Below, piece after piece: positions 18,414 through 29,041 of a stretch of 64,000 nt of DNA. The notes under the pieces are model-generated. The model saw nothing but the letters and a program-made list of their open reading frames with translations, was not told the DNA's origin and made no database searches. The stretch lies in assembly GCA_951812775.1 (NCBI GenBank), contig OX638326.1, forward strand, positions 3,887,180 through 3,951,179, written 5' to 3'. Each line of letters opens with the position of its first letter. Positions within the stretch are counted from its first letter, which is position 1. The position numbers and the translations under genes were made by a program. Source of the stretch: an uncultured Alphaproteobacteria bacterium (lineage in GTDB: Bacteria; Pseudomonadota; Alphaproteobacteria; MPNO01; UBA2964).

Positions 18414-21400
18414 TCAGGCGCTTTCGCGAAGCTCTTCTGCGGCCTGTAAATCGACAGAAACAAGCTGCGATACACCACGTTCACTCATCGTGACGCCGAA
18501 CAGGCGATCCATCCGCGCCATTGTCAGGCGATGATGCGTGACAATCAGGAAACGCGTGCCAGTTTGACCCGCAATTTCACTGATCAACAAGCAGAAACGT
18601 TCAACATTGGCGTCGTCGAGAGGCGCATCAACCTCATCCAGGACACAAATCGGTGCCGGATTGGTCAAAAAGACCGCAAAGAGCAGGGCTATGGCAGTCA
18701 ATGCCTGCTCACCACCGGAAAGCAAAGACAAAGTCTGCATTTTCTTGCCAGGTGGACTCGCCATGATTTCCAAGCCGGCTTCGAGCGGGTCTTCCGCTTC
18801 GGTCAAGGCGAGATGCGCTTTACCGCCGCCAAACAACCTTGTGAAGAGCTCAGTGAAGTGCGAATTGACCTCTTCGAATGCTGCCAGCAGACGCGTTCTT
18901 CCTTCACGATTGAGGCTCGCGATGCCCTGACGCAGTCTGGCGATGGCAGAGATCAGGTCTTCACGTTCAGCCAACATAACCTGAATGCGTTCATCGAGCT
19001 CTTCAGCTTCGGCTTCTGCTCGTAAATTGACGGCACCCATATTCTCGCGTTCGCGTTTGAGGCGCTCTACGCGCACTTCAATTGCATCACGCGTGGGCAG
19101 CTTGTCGTCATCGGCAACGCCAACTTCTTCAAGGGCGTTGCCTGGCGCACAATTGATCCGCTCTTCGGCGCGTTTAACGAGGACCGTCATTGACTGATCA
19201 ATCTGTTCCTGGGTAGCTTCACACCGTACCCGTTCTTCGCGGGCTTCACCAAGTTTTGCCTCTACGTCGCGCAACGCTTTGCCAGCCGCCGCCAGCCGGG
19301 TTTCCCCTTCTGCCAGCGCATCTGCCGCTGTTCCGCGCGATTGTTCTGCAACGGCAATTTTTTCAAACAACTCAGTGCGTTGTTCGGTGATTTCTTCCGG
19401 GCGTGCCGTCACCTTGGCAAGTGCCGCCTCCCCTATTTCAAGACGTTTCTGGAGAGCATCGATCTGTTCAGCCGCATTATCTGCCCGGCGTTTCCAGGAG
19501 TCTTTTGCTTCTCCCATATCCGCAAGGCGCTGACGCCGGGATCCGGCTTCGCCAATGAGACGATCATAGGCACTTTGCCGTTCCGTCGCCGCAGCACGGG
19601 TTTCGCTCAGCTCCGCCCGTAACTTGGTTGCGGCTTCGCGGCGCTCCGGAATATTGATCAGGGCGCTAAGTTCACGATTGGCCTGTTCGATCACGGCTTG
19701 CAATTCTGCGTCATCAGCACGCAGGGCTTCGGCATTTTCATCCGCAGAAACAATTTTGGAGCGTGCTTCTGACAATGTCCGGTTCTGTGCTGCTTCGCGA
19801 TCGCGGATTTCCTGAAATGCGCGATCTGCACCCCGGACGGCGTCACGCGCTGCTTGCTCTGCAGCTGTTGCTGCCTGAGCGGCAGATTGACTGTTTTCAA
19901 ATTTTGCTTTTGCGTCGTCGACGGTGCGCGTCGCGCGATCAACCTCAGCGTGGATATCTTTCAGACGGTTGCGTTGCGTCAAGCGTGCAGCGGATCCTTC
20001 GCTGGCATCGCCCAGCATTGTATACCCATCCCAACGCCAGAGCCCGCCATCACGGCTTACAAGTCGCTGGCCCTGAACAAGATCGTTGGCCAGACGATTT
20101 CCTTCGGCTTCGTCATCGACAAGACCAATTTGAGAAAGTCGTCGGGACAGTTCGGCTGGTGCGCTCACCACATTAGAGAGAGGGGCGGCCCCACCCGGTA
20201 AGGCGGCTGGGGCTGCAAAGGGCGAAAGGGCGCGCCAGTGAACCGGGGCCGCTTCATCGTTGGGCGCGTTGAGATCGTCGCCCAATGCCGTTGCGAGTGC
20301 GAGTTCGTATCCAGGTTCAACACTGAGCGCATCGATCATTGGTGGCCAGAGGTCAGGGTCACCAACAGTGAGGAGTGCTTCAAGTGCTTCTTCCTCTGCC
20401 TTCAGACGGGCTCGGCGGGATTCCACTTCCTGCAAGGCGCTGCGGGCGTCGTTCTCCGTCGCCATGGCATTTGTGCGGTTTTCTTCACAGTCGTCAGCTG
20501 TCTTGCGGGCTGCTTCTAAGGTCGCGCGCAGTTTTTCCATTTCGGCGGTAAATTCTGCCCCCGCGCCCTGTTCTTCTATTGTCTTCTGAGCGGCTTCGCG
20601 CTCGGTTCGCAATTCTTCAAGCCGTTGGGCAATGCGCGACCTGCGGCCTTCGGATTCACTCACGCGACGGTTAAGCGACTCGTGGCGCGTTTCATCTGCC
20701 GCGATGCCTTCTGAGACTTCTGTAAGGTTTTGTTCCAGTCGACTGACCTCGGCATTGGCCGTCGTCAGCGTTTCTTTGGCAGCTGCTATATCCTGTTCCT
20801 GATTTTCTTCTGCCTGTTCGAGAGCGGCGATTTCGCTGGTCAGACGTGCTAGAGCCGCTTCAGCATCTTCCTTGAGGTTGATCTCACGATCCCGGTCGCC
20901 CTTGATCTGGGCGATGCGCGCCACGATCTCCTGATGTTCTGCCTCTATGCGTTTTTCTTCCTGTTCCAGCTCATTGCGGGCAATAATCAAATGTTGTAGG
21001 GCGGCGGCCTCGCGTGCTTCCGCTTCGCGCAGGGTCGGCACTGCATTGGCCGCTTCCGTTTCCACTGTCGTCGCTGCCGCAACTTCTTGAGTGAGAGCTG
21101 CGACGGCTTCTTCCGCTTTGGTCATCCGCTCTACTGCGGCATCACGCCCTGCGTTTGCTTCCGACCATTGGTGATGGATAGCGATCACTTCAGCGCGACG
21201 GATGTGATCGCTCAAGTTACGGTAGCGGGTGGCCTGTCGGGCCTGTTTCTTGAGACCCTTGATCTGTTCTTCGAGGGACCCAAGAACATCGTCGAGCCGC
21301 TCGAGATTGGTTTCTGCCGCTCGCAGCCGCAGCTCAGCTTCGTGCCGCCGGGAATGGAGACCGGTAATGCCGGCAGCTTCTTCCAGCAGATGTCGTCGGT

Positions 21401-21875
21401 CTGTGGGTTTTGCTGCGATCAGGGCGCCGATGCGCCCCTGGCTGACAAGTGCCGTTGAACGGGCGCCAGACGCCGCATCAGCAAACAATGTTTGTACATC
21501 GCGTGCCCGGACATCATTGCCATTGACCCGGTAATTTGATCCATCGCCACGCTCAATACGCCGGACAATGTCCAATTCGTCGCTGGTGTTATATTGCGGC
21601 GGCGCATCGCGTTCGGCATTGTCGATTGAGAGTATAACCTCTGCGATGTTACGCGGTGGGCGGCGATCTGTGCCGCCAAAGATGACATCTTCCATGCCAC
21701 CGCCACGCATCTGCTTGGCAGAGGTTTCGCCCATGACCCAGCGCAGTGCCTCAACAAGATTGGATTTACCACAACCGTTAGGTCCAACCACACCTGTGAG
21801 GCCTGGTTCGATCCAAAGCTCGGTGGGATCAACAAACGATTTGAACCCGGTGAGTTTTAGTTTGGTAAATTGCAC
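18414..21875 (-). CDS. smc: Chromosome segregation ATPase SMC
   Basis: Protein of 1153 residues with the full SMC layout: Walker A GPNGCGKSN (31-39), a long coiled coil, a hinge at about 510-640, the return coiled coil, ABC signature LSGGEQALTA and Walker B VLDEVDAPLDD near the C-terminus. Works with ScpA/ScpB (not in this window) to compact and separate origins. The start ATG 21875 gives the standard MQFTKLKLTGFKSF opening. The 48-base gap before it holds a duplicated 19-bp unit, and the best AAGGAG lies about 16 bases from the ATG, farther than usual. Preceded on the same strand by a DsbA-like gene. Confidence 0.96.
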   Translation of the reverse strand: MQFTKLKLTGFKSFVDPTELWIEPGLTGVVGPNGCGKSNLVEALRWVMGETSAKQMRGGGMEDVIFGGTDRRPPRNIAEVILSIDNAERDAPPQYNTSDELDIVRRIERGDGSNYRVNGNDVRARDVQTLFADAASGARSTALVSQGRIGALIAAKPTDRRHLLEEAAGITGLHSRRHEAELRLRAAETNLERLDDVLGSLEEQIKGLKKQARQATRYRNLSDHIRRAEVIAIHHQWSEANAGRDAAVERMTKAEEAVAALTQEVAAATTVETEAANAVPTLREAEAREAAALQHLIIARNELEQEEKRIEAEHQEIVARIAQIKGDRDREINLKEDAEAALARLTSEIAALEQAEENQEQDIAAAKETLTTANAEVSRLEQNLTEVSEGIAADETRHESLNRRVSESEGRRSRIAQRLEELRTEREAAQKTIEEQGAGAEFTAEMEKLRATLEAARKTADDCEENRTNAMATENDARSALQEVESRRARLKAEEEALEALLTVGDPDLWPPMIDALSVEPGYELALATALGDDLNAPNDEAAPVHWRALSPFAAPAALPGGAAPLSNVVSAPAELSRRLSQIGLVDDEAEGNRLANDLVQGQRLVSRDGGLWRWDGYTMLGDASEGSAARLTQRNRLKDIHAEVDRATRTVDDAKAKFENSQSAAQAATAAEQAARDAVRGADRAFQEIRDREAAQNRTLSEARSKIVSADENAEALRADDAELQAVIEQANRELSALINIPERREAATKLRAELSETRAAATERQSAYDRLIGEAGSRRQRLADMGEAKDSWKRRADNAAEQIDALQKRLEIGEAALAKVTARPEEITEQRTELFEKIAVAEQSRGTAADALAEGETRLAAAGKALRDVEAKLGEAREERVRCEATQEQIDQSMTVLVKRAEERINCAPGNALEEVGVADDDKLPTRDAIEVRVERLKRERENMGAVNLRAEAEAEELDERIQVMLAEREDLISAIARLRQGIASLNREGRTRLLAAFEEVNSHFTELFTRLFGGGKAHLALTEAEDPLEAGLEIMASPPGKKMQTLSLLSGGEQALTAIALLFAVFLTNPAPICVLDEVDAPLDDANVERFCLLISEIAGQTGTRFLIVTHHRLTMARMDRLFGVTMSERGVSQLVSVDLQAAEELRESA

Positions 21876-21878
21876 TTT

Positions 21879-21916
21879 CTTTTAGGCTCCTTACTACCTT
21901 TTAGGCTCCTTACTAC
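21879..21916. repeat. 19-bp perfect tandem duplication in the smc leader
   Basis: Two adjoining identical 19-base units (21879-21897 and 21898-21916) fill most of the gap between smc and the DsbA-like gene. On the coding (minus) strand each unit contains AAGGAG, so the ribosome-binding-like segment itself has been duplicated. Confidence 0.95.
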
Positions 21917-21923
21917 GCGTCTT

Positions 21924-22631
21924 CTACTTCAACAGCGGCGCAACGACAGCCCGGAACTGCTCGAGGGTTAGTCCGCCGCTATATCGTTTGCCGTTGATAA
22001 TGACAGTTGGCGTTGCGTTGATGCCAAACTTCTTGTCACCATCAAGACGTTGTTGGACAACCGCATCGGCTATTTTCCTGTTTTTGATGCAGGCGTCGAA
22101 CTCCGCCTGCGACATGCCACCAAGCCTGGCGATTCGGGACAAGGCTGTAAGTGGGTTTGTGTCACGGGCCCAAGTCGCCTGTTGGGCGAACATGACATCG
22201 ATAAAAGCGAAATATCTGTCTCGTCCCGCGCAACGCGCGATCATGGATCCTGACAATGCCAGCTGATCGAGCGGGAAATCGCGATAAACCAGTTTTACTT
22301 TGCCAGTCTCAATGAACTCTTTTTTGATTCCGGGCAGAGTGTTTTGATGAAACTGTGCACAATGCGGACAGGTCAGCGACGCATATTCAACAAGTGTAAC
22401 CGGTGCTGAGTCCTTTCCCAGTACAAAATCATCCTTGGTAATTTCGACCTTGTCGAAGGAAGCATCAGGTTTGGGTGCCTCAACTTTCGCCGGTGCTGCA
22501 TTCGCTGTCGCAGCCGCCTGGTTGCGGGCAGCATTTTGCGAATTTTCGTTTTCGCCAATGACGCCTTTGATTGAAACAATTGCGCCGATCACGACCATTC
22601 CGCCAACGACATATATCCATATATTCCGCAT
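21924..22631 (-). CDS. DsbA-family thioredoxin-fold protein, membrane-anchored
   Basis: Protein of 235 residues with an N-terminal membrane anchor (IYVVGGMVVIGAIVSI), an Ala/Pro/Lys-rich linker and a DsbA-type thioredoxin domain with active site CPHC in ASLTCPHCAQFH and the cis-proline loop NATPTVIING. Most likely a periplasmic thiol oxidoreductase. It is upstream of smc on the same strand. The envelope reductase at 5978-8125 could be its electron partner, but that is inference. Confidence 0.92.
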   Translation of the reverse strand: MRNIWIYVVGGMVVIGAIVSIKGVIGENENSQNAARNQAAATANAAPAKVEAPKPDASFDKVEITKDDFVLGKDSAPVTLVEYASLTCPHCAQFHQNTLPGIKKEFIETGKVKLVYRDFPLDQLALSGSMIARCAGRDRYFAFIDVMFAQQATWARDTNPLTALSRIARLGGMSQAEFDACIKNRKIADAVVQQRLDGDKKFGINATPTVIINGKRYSGGLTLEQFRAVVAPLLK

Positions 22632-22701
22632 TTAGTCCTCCTAACCACAAGATATAGCGTATATTACAGTCCTTGGTCCAGCCCTGCCTGTGGCTGGGGA
22701 C

Positions 22702-23271
22702 TCACTGAGATTTATTGGAATTCCTTGATTTAAGCTTTGTTCGGTCGCGTTCGACTGCTTCGCCAAGTTGATGAAGAGCCTGCCGTAACGCCGGTTCGGA
22801 AATGATGCTGGTTTCCGATTCTATTCTTTCAATTTGTTCGGGTTCAGGATCAATAGGGGGCTGTGTGTCCGCTTCAACCGGTTTTGGCTTAAATGATGCC
22901 TGCGAAATTGAAAGTTTCGCCACGGCGCTATAGCCGAAATACGTATTGATCCGCTGCAGGATTGACGGCTCCTGATGTTGAATTTGTAAGGCGACAGATC
23001 CCGAAGCCGCAATATATAGGGTGCCGCCTTGTCGAGCTCCTTTTGGAAAGCTGAGATGGTCTGGCACACTGCCGGCGGCTAATTCGTCACCGGCGATCTC
23101 CGCCCAACGCGTAACAATTTCCGCCGCAGCAAATCCGCGTTTACGGAGGGCGGGTTCGGCGACTCTTGGTAATACCGCCGCTAGCGCTCTCGGGCCGCTA
23201 AATTTGCGCCGTTTGTCTTTTGTGGCGCCGACAGTTTTCGAGCCTTCTTTTGAAGATTTTTTAGCTGCCAT
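22702..23271 (-). CDS. DUF721/DciA-like protein
   Basis: The start ATG 23271 (MAAKKSSKEG) is preferred over ATG 23307 because AAAGGGA lies 6-7 bases ahead. The product has about 189 residues: a lysine-rich N-terminus, then the DUF721 core (ALAAVLPRVAEPALRKRGFAAAE, VTRWAEIAGDELAAGS and TLYIAASGSVALQIQHQEP) and an acidic tail. DciA-type proteins load the replicative helicase DnaB in many bacteria; the assignment to that role is by family only. Divergent from mutY. Confidence 0.82.
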   Translation of the reverse strand: MAAKKSSKEGSKTVGATKDKRRKFSGPRALAAVLPRVAEPALRKRGFAAAEIVTRWAEIAGDELAAGSVPDHLSFPKGARQGGTLYIAASGSVALQIQHQEPSILQRINTYFGYSAVAKLSISQASFKPKPVEADTQPPIDPEPEQIERIESETSIISEPALRQALHQLGEAVERDRTKLKSRNSNKSQ

Positions 23272-23375
23272 GGCATTCCCTTTAGCGATTTGTGAAACCG
23301 CAGCCATTCCCGTGTCATACGTAAGACCTTAAGGTAGGGTGCCACCCTGTCGGGAACAAGCAACGATGACGTGAT

Positions 23376-24455
23376 ATGGCGTATAAAATTGTCACATCCC
23401 CTGCGGCAATGCGCCGCGAGATGCTCGCCTGGTATGACCGCCATCGTCGGGTGTTGCCTTGGCGAGCGGTTGCCGGTGAGATATCTGATCCGTATCTCGT
23501 GTGGCTAAGCGAAATCATGCTGCAACAGACAACAGTTGCCACAGTTGGACCCTATTTTACGAGATTCGTAGAGCGTTGGCCGACGGTTTTTGACCTTGCC
23601 GCAGCAAATCTTGATGAAGTTCTGCATGGTTGGCAGGGTCTCGGCTACTATGCCCGGGCCCGCAATATGCATAAATGCGCAAAGGTGGTTGCCCAAGACC
23701 TTGACGGAAAATTTCCTGAAACAGAAAGCGGATTGAGCACGCTGCCCGGCATAGGACCGTATACCGCGGCGGCGATATCGGCGATTGCCTTTGGCGAGCC
23801 TGCCAATGTTGTGGATGGCAATATAGAACGCGTTATGGCTCGGTTTTTCGCGGTCGAGCAACCTTTGCCGGATTGCAAAGAGGTCCTGCGTGACTTAGCG
23901 GGAGACGTGGCACCAAAGACTGTGCGCGGGAGACCCGGTGATTTTGCCCAGGCTGTCATGGATCTGGGGGCGACGGTCTGCACCCCGCGAAAACCCAAAT
24001 GTCTGATCTGTCCCTGGCAACGCAGCTGTGCCGCCAAAGATGCAGGCCTTCAGGAAGAGTTACCACGCAAGGCTCGCAAGAAAGCGAAGCCAGTCCGCCG
24101 CGGGGTCGCTTTTTGGGTGATGCGTGATGATGGTGCCGTTTTACTCCGGCGCCGCCCCGAAAAAGGACTGCTTGGTGGAATGATAGAAGTGCCGTCGACG
24201 GATTGGCTTGAAGGCGAATGGACTGAAAACAAGGCGCGCAAAGTGGCACCCCTAAAATCTGATTGGACAGCGCTACCCGGAATAGTCCGTCATACCTTTA
24301 CCCATTTTCATCTGGAGCTTTCAATTCTCGCGACACGCGTTGGTGTAGCGGAATCACTTACCGATGCAATTTGGTCGACACCAGACCGGCTTGGCGAGCA
24401 CGCCTTGCCGACCGTTATGAAAAAAGTAGTGAATTTGGCGCTAAAGGCGGGTTAG
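23376..24455 (+). CDS. mutY: A/G-specific adenine glycosylase
   Basis: Removes adenine mispaired with 8-oxoguanine. Protein of 359 residues with catalytic Glu in SEIMLQQTTV, the helix-hairpin-helix LPGIGPYTAAAI with the following catalytic Asp in VVDGNIERV, the [4Fe-4S] ligands C-x6-C-x2-C-x5-C in VCTPRKPKCLICPWQRSC, and a C-terminal Nudix-like domain that reads the oxidised base. The convergent neighbour is ccrM, with the stops 10 bases apart. Confidence 0.96.
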   Translation: MAYKIVTSPAAMRREMLAWYDRHRRVLPWRAVAGEISDPYLVWLSEIMLQQTTVATVGPYFTRFVERWPTVFDLAAANLDEVLHGWQGLGYYARARNMHKCAKVVAQDLDGKFPETESGLSTLPGIGPYTAAAISAIAFGEPANVVDGNIERVMARFFAVEQPLPDCKEVLRDLAGDVAPKTVRGRPGDFAQAVMDLGATVCTPRKPKCLICPWQRSCAAKDAGLQEELPRKARKKAKPVRRGVAFWVMRDDGAVLLRRRPEKGLLGGMIEVPSTDWLEGEWTENKARKVAPLKSDWTALPGIVRHTFTHFHLELSILATRVGVAESLTDAIWSTPDRLGEHALPTVMKKVVNLALKAG

Positions 24456-24465
24456 CGGATCGAGC

Positions 24466-25704
<1,239 letters not shown>

Positions 25705-25717
<13 letters not shown>

Positions 25718-26313
25718 AATATCTTGATTATAGGGGCAAAACTTTTTCGGTGATGTGGCGTGACCCCGATCTCTTCCAGCGCCTTACTATGCTGTGCCGT
25801 GCCGTAACCTGAATTTCGATCCCAGCCATAACCCGGATAACGCCGCGACAGACTGGTCATGATGCGGTCGCGGGTAACCTTCGCAATTATAGAAGCCGCG
25901 GCGATGGACAGGGAGATCGAGTCCCCTTTGACAATGGTTCGGGCAGGGCAGGGCAGCTTCGGGAGTCGGTTGCCGTCAACCAGCGCGAATTGTGGTGTGG
26001 TTGGCAACGCCGTTACAGCACGTTCCATGGCCCGAAAGGTTGCTCCCAGAATATTCAGCTCGGCGATTTCTGCGGGCGTCGCAGCGCCAATTCCAATTTC
26101 CGCACAAGAGGGCAATTGCCGTGCGACTTCCTCTCGTCGTTTGGCGCTTAGTTTTTTGGAATCATCAATTCGACTGGCAAGCTCATCAGGCAAATTGTCC
26201 GGGTCGAAAATAACTGCCGCGGCGACGACCGGGCCAGCCCACGGACCTCGGCCTACCTCATCGATACCGGCGACAATACCGCCCGCTTCTTTTTCAAACT
26301 GAAGGTCGGCCAT
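25705..26313 (-). CDS. rnhB: Ribonuclease HII
   Basis: Cuts RNA at RNA-DNA junctions, including single ribonucleotides. Product of 202 residues from ATG 26313 (MADLQFEKEAGG), with catalytic GIDEVGRGPWAGP (Asp18, Glu19), the DDSKKLS block, and later carboxylates in FALVDGNRLP and SIIAKVTRDRIM. A longer in-frame reading upstream lies inside the antiporter gene and is rejected. The start overlaps the antiporter stop by 20 bases. RnhA is encoded at 11302-11781. Confidence 0.95.
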
Positions 26314-27715
26314 CGTTATCGGTTCCCGTTTTGGGCTGTTCGTTCTTCGGTTTCTCACTTTGATCGGTAAGTTTTGGCTGGGGAGGCAATGCAAGGGCCT
26401 TTTTCTCCGCCCGTCTTTCCGCCGCCTTTTCCCTAATCGAATGGGCCTGTGTCCAAAGACTTTCGGCCACGCGGCGGGTCCAGCGTGAGCTCCGACGCGC
26501 CAGCAGGCGTTCGCCAACAAAGGTCGCTTCAAAGACCAGCTTGAGCGTCGACAGACGGCGTTCGGCAATACGTTGCAGGCGCCGCGCGGTGGACAGCCAG
26601 AATGGACTCAAGGCCAGACTCAGCACAGTGACTGAAATGATGAGTTTGGATTCGTGTGGGGATATTGCTGCCACTGCCGTCGCCGATGCGGCAAGCAAAA
26701 AGGAGAATTCTCCGATCTGAGAAATCAGGACACCGGACATAAATGAGCGCTGCCAGGTTTCCCGCAAGAGCCGAAAAATAGCGATATTGAGCGCGCTCTT
26801 GAACAGGGTGACGATCAGAAACAGGAATAGAACCGTGCTCAAATTGTCCCAGACGAACTGCAAATCAAGGAGCAGGCCTATGGACAAAAAGAACACCATT
26901 AACATGACACTTTGAATTGGTCGGACGACAGCGAGCATCGGTTCGCGTTCAGCGCTGTTGCCGATGGCAAGCCCCGCAAGAAAAGCGCCATAGGCCGGAG
27001 ACAGCCCGATCGCGCCCATTAAGGCGCCTGCGCCGAAGCAGTAAACCAGGCCAGCTAATGGAGAGAGATCAACATGGCCAACAATAATTTTGTAAAACGG
27101 CAAGTGCTGTCGGCCCTGCTTGAGCAGCAACCTAACCAGTCCAAAGAGAAGCAGGACGGATACGCCGATTTGAGTCGCCGCGGCCATGTCGAAACCATCA
27201 CTACCAAGGTTTTCGACGATAAGGAGCATGGGCAGGAAGGCGAGGTCCTGCGCTATGAGAACAGCAACAGTGATGCGCCCGACCCGCGCCCGGAGCGCGC
27301 CAATTTCCTCCAGTAATTTTACGGCAACGGCGGTTGAAGAAAGGGCGACAACAAACCCCAGCAGGATTGCTGACGAATTTGAAATGCCGAGAAGCGACGA
27401 CGCGGCGAACATGACGAGCAAGCTGGCGCCTGTTTGCATGGCGACAGCGGGCAAAGCAAGACGCCATGTGTATTTCAAAGTCCGGACGCTAAGTTCCATA
27501 CCGACGATAAAGAGCAGCATCAGGACACCGATTTCGGCGAAGCCCTTGATCATCCCTTCGCTTTGAACAAGTTCGAACCCTGTCGGCCCGAGAAGAACGC
27601 CAGCCAACAAATACCCGACCAGCGGTGGCTGGCGGAAATGGGCAAACACCATGCCGCAGGCGAGTGCCGTTATGACGACATAGGCGAGTCCGGTGAGATC
27701 AGTTGCGTGTTCCAT
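26294..27715 (-). CDS. Monovalent cation:proton antiporter (CPA2 family)
   Basis: Membrane protein of 473 residues with about a dozen hydrophobic segments. Diagnostic stretches are FRQPPLVGYLLAGVLLGPTG, FIVGMELSVRTL, ALSSTAVAVKLLEE and FFLSIGLLLDL. It resembles the membrane half of KefB/KefC or YbaL-type antiporters but lacks the C-terminal TrkA-N/NAD-binding domain. Instead the tail is a charged, lysine-rich helix and linker. Upstream of its start is a 19-bp tandem duplication. Ion specificity cannot be told. Confidence 0.88.
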   Translation of the reverse strand: MEHATDLTGLAYVVITALACGMVFAHFRQPPLVGYLLAGVLLGPTGFELVQSEGMIKGFAEIGVLMLLFIVGMELSVRTLKYTWRLALPAVAMQTGASLLVMFAASSLLGISNSSAILLGFVVALSSTAVAVKLLEEIGALRARVGRITVAVLIAQDLAFLPMLLIVENLGSDGFDMAAATQIGVSVLLLFGLVRLLLKQGRQHLPFYKIIVGHVDLSPLAGLVYCFGAGALMGAIGLSPAYGAFLAGLAIGNSAEREPMLAVVRPIQSVMLMVFFLSIGLLLDLQFVWDNLSTVLFLFLIVTLFKSALNIAIFRLLRETWQRSFMSGVLISQIGEFSFLLAASATAVAAISPHESKLIISVTVLSLALSPFWLSTARRLQRIAERRLSTLKLVFEATFVGERLLARRSSRWTRRVAESLWTQAHSIREKAAERRAEKKALALPPQPKLTDQSEKPKNEQPKTGTDNDGRPSV

Positions 27716-27754
27716 TGAAGGACGAAGTTTAACACGGCCGGCTGAGTCGTCCTT

Positions 27755-27792
27755 AATGTTGCAGTTATGCCGTAATGTTGCAGTTATGCCGT
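27755..27792. repeat. 19-bp perfect tandem duplication upstream of the antiporter gene
   Basis: Two adjoining identical units (27755-27773 and 27774-27792; core GTTGCAGTTATGCCGT) lie 40 bases before the antiporter start and end 4 bases from the radical SAM stop. Confidence 0.95.
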
Positions 27793-27796
27793 GCCG

Positions 27797-28939
27797 TTAG
27801 AAAAGGGCGAGCTGTCCGTCTTTCTGCAAGGGCGCGTTGAACTGGCTAATATCGAGTTCAAACCGTCGATCCAAATATCCCAGCCGTTTGCTCATTATCT
27901 CAAAGCGTTTTTTGAGAAGAGACGCATATTCGCCCGTGCCTTTCATACGCGTCCCAATTTCGGACTGATAGACTTTTCCGCCATGCGTGCTGGCGAGCAG
28001 ATTCATGACATGCTTGGCCTTATCGGGCTCATGCGTTACCAGCCATTCTTTGAACAGCTCGGCAATTTCAAGCGGTAGACGCAGGAGAATATAAGATGCG
28101 AGCGACGCGCCAGCATCACGACCGGCGGTGAGGATAGATTCCATCTCGTGATCGTTTAGTGCCGGAATCACCGGGGCGGCCATCACACCACAGGGTATCC
28201 CGGCATCGGCGAGCGCGCGGATCGCTGCCAGTCGTTTCATCGGGGTAGAGGCCCGTGGCTCAAGGGTATTGGCAAGGCGGTGGTCCAGGGTCGTCACCGA
28301 GAGACAGATCTGCGCCAGTCCTTTTTCTGCCATAGGTCCGAGAATATCGAGATCGCGCAGGACCAGAGCCGATTTGGTGACGATACCAACCGGATGGTTA
28401 AACGCGGACAGCACTTCGAGAATCCCCCGTGTCAGCCGCAGCGTTTTCTCGACCGGTTGATAGGGGTCGGTATTCGTGCCCATCGCCATGGTCCGGCATT
28501 GATAGCTGGGTTTACGCAATTCTTTTTCGAGCAATCGGGCGGCGTCAGGCTTGTAGAAGAGCTTGGTTTCAAAATCGAGTCCTGGCGACATGCCGAGATA
28601 GGCATGGGTCGGTCGCGCGAAACAATAGACACAGCCATGTTCACAACCGCGATAGGGGTTGATGGAGCGGTCAAAGGGTACATCCGGTGAAGTATTGCGG
28701 GCGATAATTGTCTTGGTCGTGTCCTTTATCAGAGTGGTTTGCGGCTTGGGGGGCGAAAGCAATTCCTCATCACGGACCCAACCATCATGAATGGCCTCGC
28801 CGGTATGTTTTTCAAAACGACCTGTGCGGTTTGTGACAGCCCCGCGACCTTTTGTGGGGGTGGGGGCAATCTGGTCAATGGCACTGTTATCAGCACCAAT
28901 TTCGCCAAATTCTGTATCGATATGCGGGTTATTCATCAT
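27797..28939 (-). CDS. PA0069-type radical SAM protein
   Basis: Protein of 380 residues with the radical SAM cluster motif C-x3-C-x2-C in RGCEHGCVYCFARPTH, followed by the family's MGTNTDPYQPVEK segment and a GIVTKSALVLRDLD strand. This clade is related to spore photoproduct lyase/SplB-like proteins, but its reaction is not established. Length and motifs are normal. It is divergent from the glycosyltransferase at 29042. Confidence 0.9.
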   Translation of the reverse strand: MMNNPHIDTEFGEIGADNSAIDQIAPTPTKGRGAVTNRTGRFEKHTGEAIHDGWVRDEELLSPPKPQTTLIKDTTKTIIARNTSPDVPFDRSINPYRGCEHGCVYCFARPTHAYLGMSPGLDFETKLFYKPDAARLLEKELRKPSYQCRTMAMGTNTDPYQPVEKTLRLTRGILEVLSAFNHPVGIVTKSALVLRDLDILGPMAEKGLAQICLSVTTLDHRLANTLEPRASTPMKRLAAIRALADAGIPCGVMAAPVIPALNDHEMESILTAGRDAGASLASYILLRLPLEIAELFKEWLVTHEPDKAKHVMNLLASTHGGKVYQSEIGTRMKGTGEYASLLKKRFEIMSKRLGYLDRRFELDISQFNAPLQKDGQLALF

Positions 28940-29041
28940 GGTTTATCATTGACTCAAAAAAGAACAAATCAAGAACATTTTCCTAAAGTCGGGATGTTTG
29001 AGAATTCGTGTTATGAAAGTGTCATCTCATGAGGAGAAGGC

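Noticed and set aside
26314-26568. N-terminal extension of rnhB
   Set aside because: It reads the end of the antiporter gene in another frame; family members begin near MADLQFEKEAGG.
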